Source of the DNA: Microscilla marina ATCC 23134
GTDB lineage: Bacteria > Bacteroidota > Bacteroidia > Cytophagales > Microscillaceae
Assembly: GCF_000169175.1 (NCBI RefSeq)
Contig: NZ_AAWS01000037.1
Span: forward strand, 32,790 to 96,789
Direction of reading: 5' to 3'
Length of the DNA: 64,000 nucleotides
Both the position numbers and the translations under genes were made by a program. Every line of letters begins with the position of its first letter. The first letter of the stretch is position 1. This document shows, one piece after another, positions 60,633 to 64,000 of the stretch. The notes beneath the pieces were generated by a model, which saw nothing but the letters and a program-made list of their open reading frames with translations, was not told the origin of the DNA and searched no databases.

Positions 60633-61487
60633 ATGAGTCATCAGCCCAAACCCTCCGTTTTTCCGGCAAGCATTTACAAGTACCAGACTGGTGAGTTGGT
60701 TCAATCGCCCGATTTGTTGGCAGTAGAAGAACCACTAGAGATTCAATTGAATTTTATTGCCAACGACGAAATCACCGAACGCAAAGTATCGGTAACTATG
60801 CGTACTCCTGGGCACGATTTTGAGCTTGCTACAGGCTTTTTGTTTAGCGAAGGTTTGATCAAATCACCCAAAGACATTATCAGAATAAGGCATTGCGAAA
60901 GCATGAAAAAACCTGAAGAACGGGGCAATGTGGTAAAAGTCACTTTACGCCCCCATGTAAAAGTAGATTTGCAAAGGCTTGAGCGTCAGTTTTATACCAA
61001 CTCTAGTTGTGGGGTTTGTGGTAAAACCTCTATCGAGGCCATTCAGCTTACTGGTTGTCCCAACTTGCCCATAGATGCCCCAATAATAACGGCTGATATT
61101 TTGCTTGGCTTGCCTACAAGTTTGCGAAACCAACAAATGGTTTTTGAGCACACAGGTGGGTTGCATGCGGCAGCTCTATTTGATAACAAAGGGCACCTTT
61201 TGGCAATGCGTGAAGATGTAGGTAGGCACAATGCCATGGACAAGTTGGTAGGAAGTCAATTAGACAATGCAGAAGTGTTTCATCGTTCTATTGCTTTGTT
61301 AAGTGGTAGGTTGAGCTTTGAATTGGTACAAAAAGCTTTGACCGCTGAGATTCCCGTAGTAGCGGCGGTAGGAGCACCCTCAAGTCTGGCGGTACAGCTT
61401 GCCCAAAGCTATGGTATGACACTGGTGGGTTTTTTACGCAATGAACGATTCAATGTATATACCCACCCCACACGTATACAGATGTGA
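60633..61487 (+). CDS. fdhD: Formate dehydrogenase accessory sulfurtransferase FdhD
   Basis: Transfers sulfur to the molybdenum cofactor of formate dehydrogenase. Conserved: MRTPGHDFELATGFLFSEG, NSSCGVCGKTSIEAI (catalytic cysteines CGVC), TGGLHAAALFD, REDVGRHNAMDKL and SGRLSFELVQKAL. 284 aa is typical. It overlaps functionally with Mo-cofactor enzymes elsewhere; no formate dehydrogenase gene is in the window. Downstream hairpin at 61547. Confidence 0.95.
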   Translation: MSHQPKPSVFPASIYKYQTGELVQSPDLLAVEEPLEIQLNFIANDEITERKVSVTMRTPGHDFELATGFLFSEGLIKSPKDIIRIRHCESMKKPEERGNVVKVTLRPHVKVDLQRLERQFYTNSSCGVCGKTSIEAIQLTGCPNLPIDAPIITADILLGLPTSLRNQQMVFEHTGGLHAAALFDNKGHLLAMREDVGRHNAMDKLVGSQLDNAEVFHRSIALLSGRLSFELVQKALTAEIPVVAAVGAPSSLAVQLAQSYGMTLVGFLRNERFNVYTHPTRIQM

Positions 61488-61546
61488 TTTTTTAGCAAAA
61501 ATCGCGTAAAACGCCTATTAGATAAACCGAGATTTAGCGAACTTGT

Positions 61547-61577
61547 AAACCTTCCGAATAAAGTTCGGAGGGCTTTA
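61547..61577 (+). terminator. Likely terminator after fdhD
   Basis: AAACCTTCCGAA pairs with TTCGGAGGGCTTT (one mismatch, one G·T), then a T-containing tail (ACCTTTT). Confidence 0.6.
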
Positions 61578-61698
61578 CCTTTTCAGCTAATTTTAAATAA
61601 CTCTAAGCGTTTTTGAAAACCAGGCAGTTAGCTTGTTCTTTTTCTTGCAAACCCTTGGTGGTTTTGAGCTTTTTCCTTGAAAGGTGTATATTGTAGTG

Positions 61699-62280
61699 AT
61701 GTTTAAACACAAAGAAAAAATTTTATGGTTGGCTGGTGCCATTGCTTTTGTAGCAGGGGTCATCATTTTTGCCTTCAAGGGCTGGGATGTAGCCGAACCC
61801 TGGACTTTTATTCTGAGTGGAGGCATTCCTATGCTACTGCTGGGTGTCTATCTTTTTGTGCTCAAAAAACCTTCTGTACCCGAGCAATCCTTTGGTATTA
61901 TTGAAGCAAACAATCAAACTCCAACCATAAAACCTTTGACAATGACCTACGAAGAAATTAAAAACCTGATTAATGAAGGAGATTATGTAACTACCTTTGA
62001 CGAACTGGACAAGGTGCGTGATCGAATGCCCAACCATCTTAAGCCCAATTATGCCCAGCTAAAGGCTACTTTTACTCAAGGAAAAGATGATGTAAACTAT
62101 GCCCAACAATTGACAGTATTTGCTAGTCAACTAAAGAGTATCTTAACTGTTGATGAAGATGCCTCTGTCAACCCGCCAATTTCGGGCAATAGTGGGCGTA
62201 CTGTTCATACTACCAATTATTTTGAAGATACAGGTACTGTAAACCTTGACCAACGCACCAATCCCAAAGACTCTGAGTAA
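61699..62280 (+). CDS. Membrane protein with effector-associated-like helical domain
   Basis: Two membrane helices lie near the N terminus (about residues 7-26, LWLAGAIAFVAGVIIFAF, and 34-52, FILSGGIPMLLLGVYLFVL). A cytoplasmic helical segment (about 82-145) reads TYEEIKNLINEGDYVTTFDE, then MPNHLKPNYAQLKATF and a final helix TVFASQLKSIL. This I/L-x-x-L-I-x-x-G-(D/E) arrangement is what effector-associated domains (EADs) of bacterial conflict systems look like. Tail NYFEDTGTVNLDQ. A GTG start at 61684 is possible; the ATG at 61699 is preferred. Three bases separate its stop from the next gene. EAD assignment is by eye. Confidence 0.6.
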   Translation: MFKHKEKILWLAGAIAFVAGVIIFAFKGWDVAEPWTFILSGGIPMLLLGVYLFVLKKPSVPEQSFGIIEANNQTPTIKPLTMTYEEIKNLINEGDYVTTFDELDKVRDRMPNHLKPNYAQLKATFTQGKDDVNYAQQLTVFASQLKSILTVDEDASVNPPISGNSGRTVHTTNYFEDTGTVNLDQRTNPKDSE

Positions 62281-62283
62281 ACT

Positions 62284-62988
62284 ATGCGCGAGATAAATAG
62301 CCAAAACTATTTCGAGAACACCGAAAACGTGTACATCCATCAACATGCCTCCAAATTCAAAGAGTATTTGTTTGTGGTGGTACTCACCCATACCCAACAA
62401 TACTGGGTAACTAACCCCTCGGCTATAGTAGATGTGCCTACTGGCAACTATGGCAATGAGCTCAAGCATTGGAAGCCTTTCGGCGAAGCAACAACCATCA
62501 GTGGGTTATTGGATGAATTTAGCCGCTTGTCTGAAATAAACTTAAAGGTGTGTTACTTGGACGAATCCTGTATTAACCGTGCCATTAGAAGGCAAGCCAA
62601 AGGGCTCAAAGACAGAATGGTGTTGGTGGCTGATCCTTTTTCTTTGGTGGCAACCAATAACAACCAGTTTGCTAAAGTGTTTGACGAAACCGCCCACAAT
62701 AACATCAAGGCTTGCCTGGTGCCTCTTTGTGTTACATCATCTACCAAGACACGTGGTGTAGCTACCCGTAATATCAAAGCTGTATTTGAAGATCTATGCC
62801 ACGGTTGGGAACAAGAGTTTTTTAAAAGTTATGTGCACGTAGAATTGGATGTTCCCAGTAAAATTCATTTTTTTAGGCGTTTATCCAACATTGCCTTCTA
62901 TAGGGGCATAGGCGACAAAGAAAACCTGGCACGCTTTGAAGCTACCACTCAAAAGTTTGAAAACAAACCATCACTAGGGGATTTATAA
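62284..62988 (+). CDS. Unknown 234-aa protein in conflict-type cassette
   Basis: No family recognised. The N terminus carries NYFENTENVYIHQ, echoing the C-terminal tail of the preceding gene's product. The rest is a soluble alpha/beta protein, with strands such as YLFVVVLTHT and RMVLVADPFSLVATN and a helix-rich C-terminal third ending EATTQKFENKPSLGDL. No signal peptide or membrane helix. Its stop codon TAA directly abuts the next ATG (TAAATG), so the three genes are translationally coupled. Possibly the central adaptor linking the EAD protein to the ATPase. No function assigned. Confidence 0.65.
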   Translation: MREINSQNYFENTENVYIHQHASKFKEYLFVVVLTHTQQYWVTNPSAIVDVPTGNYGNELKHWKPFGEATTISGLLDEFSRLSEINLKVCYLDESCINRAIRRQAKGLKDRMVLVADPFSLVATNNNQFAKVFDETAHNNIKACLVPLCVTSSTKTRGVATRNIKAVFEDLCHGWEQEFFKSYVHVELDVPSKIHFFRRLSNIAFYRGIGDKENLARFEATTQKFENKPSLGDL

Positions 62989-64000
62989 ATGGGGACTATA
63001 TTTACTTTCTATTCATACAAAGGCGGCGTGGGGCGCACCCATTTACTGGCAAACCTTGCCGCGTATTTGTGCTATTATCGCAAGCGCAAGGTATTGATGA
63101 TAGATTGGGATTTGGAGGCGCCTGGTTTACACTTTTACTATGATAAAACTGATCAAACCATAGAAAGTAAGGGTTTACTGGATTTGTTTAACGCCCACAT
63201 TGCCAAAGTACGAAGCATAGAGACTGATACTTTTAGCGAACAAGACTTTATTGCCCCCGATGGTACCTACATTAGCCCTTTGGTACAAGCCGACAATGGG
63301 GGCGTTATAGATTTGATGCCTGCCATAGATTACCGTCAGGAAGGTTTTCACGGGCAAGTAGATGATTTTGACTGGGTGGAGTTTTATGACAAGTTTGAAG
63401 GCGGCAGCTATTTGCTCTGGTTTAAAGAACAACTTAAGCAACAATATGATTATGTGCTGATAGACAGCCGCACGGGTTTTAACGACTATTCGGGGATTTG
63501 TAATGTGCTCATGCCTGATATGAACATTATTTTGGTGGCACCCAACCAACAAAACTTTGATGGAGCCAAGCAAATGGCTATGCGAATAGTAGAAGCAAAA
63601 TATACTCAGGAAAAGAAGCGTAAACCTTTTATATTGCCCGTATTGTCTAAAATAGACGAATCATATGGCAAGGTAAGCGACCAATGGAAAAAACGTTTTG
63701 TAAATGCTTTTGCTTTTACTATAGATTTGCTAGACCATGACCTAAAAATGGTGAGCAAAGACGTATTGGAAATGATTGCCTCACGTACCACCCTTAGCTA
63801 TAATGCCGACTTTGCCTTGGGTGAACCTATTCACTTTGAGCCTACCGCCGAAAGGGTGAGTGAAGGCTCTTACCTCAAGCATTTTGAAAATATAGCGGTC
63901 AACTTCTTAGAGGAAATGCACCAACAAGGTGACATAAGCCTGAGTAAAATATTTGCGTATGCTTTGTTGGACGTTTTTCAGCGAAATGTAGAAATGAACC
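62989..64000 (+). CDS. KGGVGRT-type ParA/MinD-like ATPase (partial, runs off the window)
   Basis: Incomplete: 337 codons from ATG at 62989 to the window edge, no stop. Deviant Walker A FYSYKGGVGRTHLLANLAAYL (residues about 7-27), A'-like VLMIDWDLEAPGLHF (about 37-51) and Walker B YDYVLIDSRTGFNDY. This family variant (KGGVGR) is seen in bacterial conflict and signalling operons more than in plasmid partition. LVAPNQQNF and VLSKIDESYG (NKxD-like) follow. In an operon with the two preceding genes. Likely extends further, possibly with C-terminal repeats; unknown. Confidence 0.85.
   Translation, partial: MGTIFTFYSYKGGVGRTHLLANLAAYLCYYRKRKVLMIDWDLEAPGLHFYYDKTDQTIESKGLLDLFNAHIAKVRSIETDTFSEQDFIAPDGTYISPLVQADNGGVIDLMPAIDYRQEGFHGQVDDFDWVEFYDKFEGGSYLLWFKEQLKQQYDYVLIDSRTGFNDYSGICNVLMPDMNIILVAPNQQNFDGAKQMAMRIVEAKYTQEKKRKPFILPVLSKIDESYGKVSDQWKKRFVNAFAFTIDLLDHDLKMVSKDVLEMIASRTTLSYNADFALGEPIHFEPTAERVSEGSYLKHFENIAVNFLEEMHQQGDISLSKIFAYALLDVFQRNVEMN

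Overview
The window looks like chromosomal DNA of a marine gliding bacterium of the Bacteroidota, most likely order Cytophagales (Microscilla-like; this is inference from gene content, not a database match). Supporting evidence: a complete gldK-gldL-gldM-gldN block behind a PorP/SprF-type gene, a protein with a gliding-motility type C-terminal domain (type IX secretion, type B signal), a Bacteroidota-style Rho with a long low-complexity N-terminal insertion, AT-rich spacers, and one good TTG-N20-TAnnTTTG promoter. No rRNA, tRNA or CRISPR array was recognised.

Layout. 1-1.4 kb: a small secreted protein and a decayed reading frame. 1.4-21.3 kb (all minus strand): a toxin-like island. A 148-aa helical protein precedes a giant 4,797-aa TcA-type toxin subunit carrying two hemopexin-repeat arrays (about 24 and about 11 blades counted by eye). 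It is followed by three proteins with Lys/Arg-rich N termini: a 56-aa-repeat protein, a protein with a TIKI/ChaN-like domain, and an unknown. No TcB or TcC partner is present. Short palindromic mobile repeats flank the toxin gene. 21.3-25 kb: a repeat-rich spacer with a transposase remnant, a bacterial PARG/macrodomain protein and rho. 25.5-29.4 kb: serS, then a minus-strand run of hemW, a cyclase-family hydrolase, a 44-aa small ORF and a 128-aa protein. 29.4-39.3 kb (plus strand): an Omp85-family protein, a DUF4271-like membrane protein, hemD, porP-like, gldK, gldL, gldM and gldN, with strong hairpin terminators after hemD and between gldM and gldN.

39.4-43.7 kb: one long gene for a STAND-type ATPase with a TPR C terminus, split by an intact IS4-family element. 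The 19-bp terminal repeats and 7-bp target duplication can be read directly; removing the element and one duplication restores a single 934-aa frame. 43.8-57.9 kb: mixed cell-envelope and housekeeping genes (S41 protease, J-domain protein, NTF2-like, DUF6150-like, uvrC, asd, nucleoside hydrolase, and the large type IX-secreted surface protein). 58.3-59.6 kb: a second IS4-family element, also with a 7-bp duplication. 59.8-61.5 kb: ispE and fdhD. 61.7-64.0 kb: a tight three-gene cassette running off the window. It encodes a membrane protein with an effector-associated-like helical domain, an unknown 234-aa protein, and a deviant-Walker (KGGVGRT) ATPase. The first two share a short NYFE motif where one ends and the next begins.

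Most interesting points: the toxin island with possible cargo proteins, the IS-broken NLR-like gene, the edge cassette, and the nested palindromic elements around the toxin gene.
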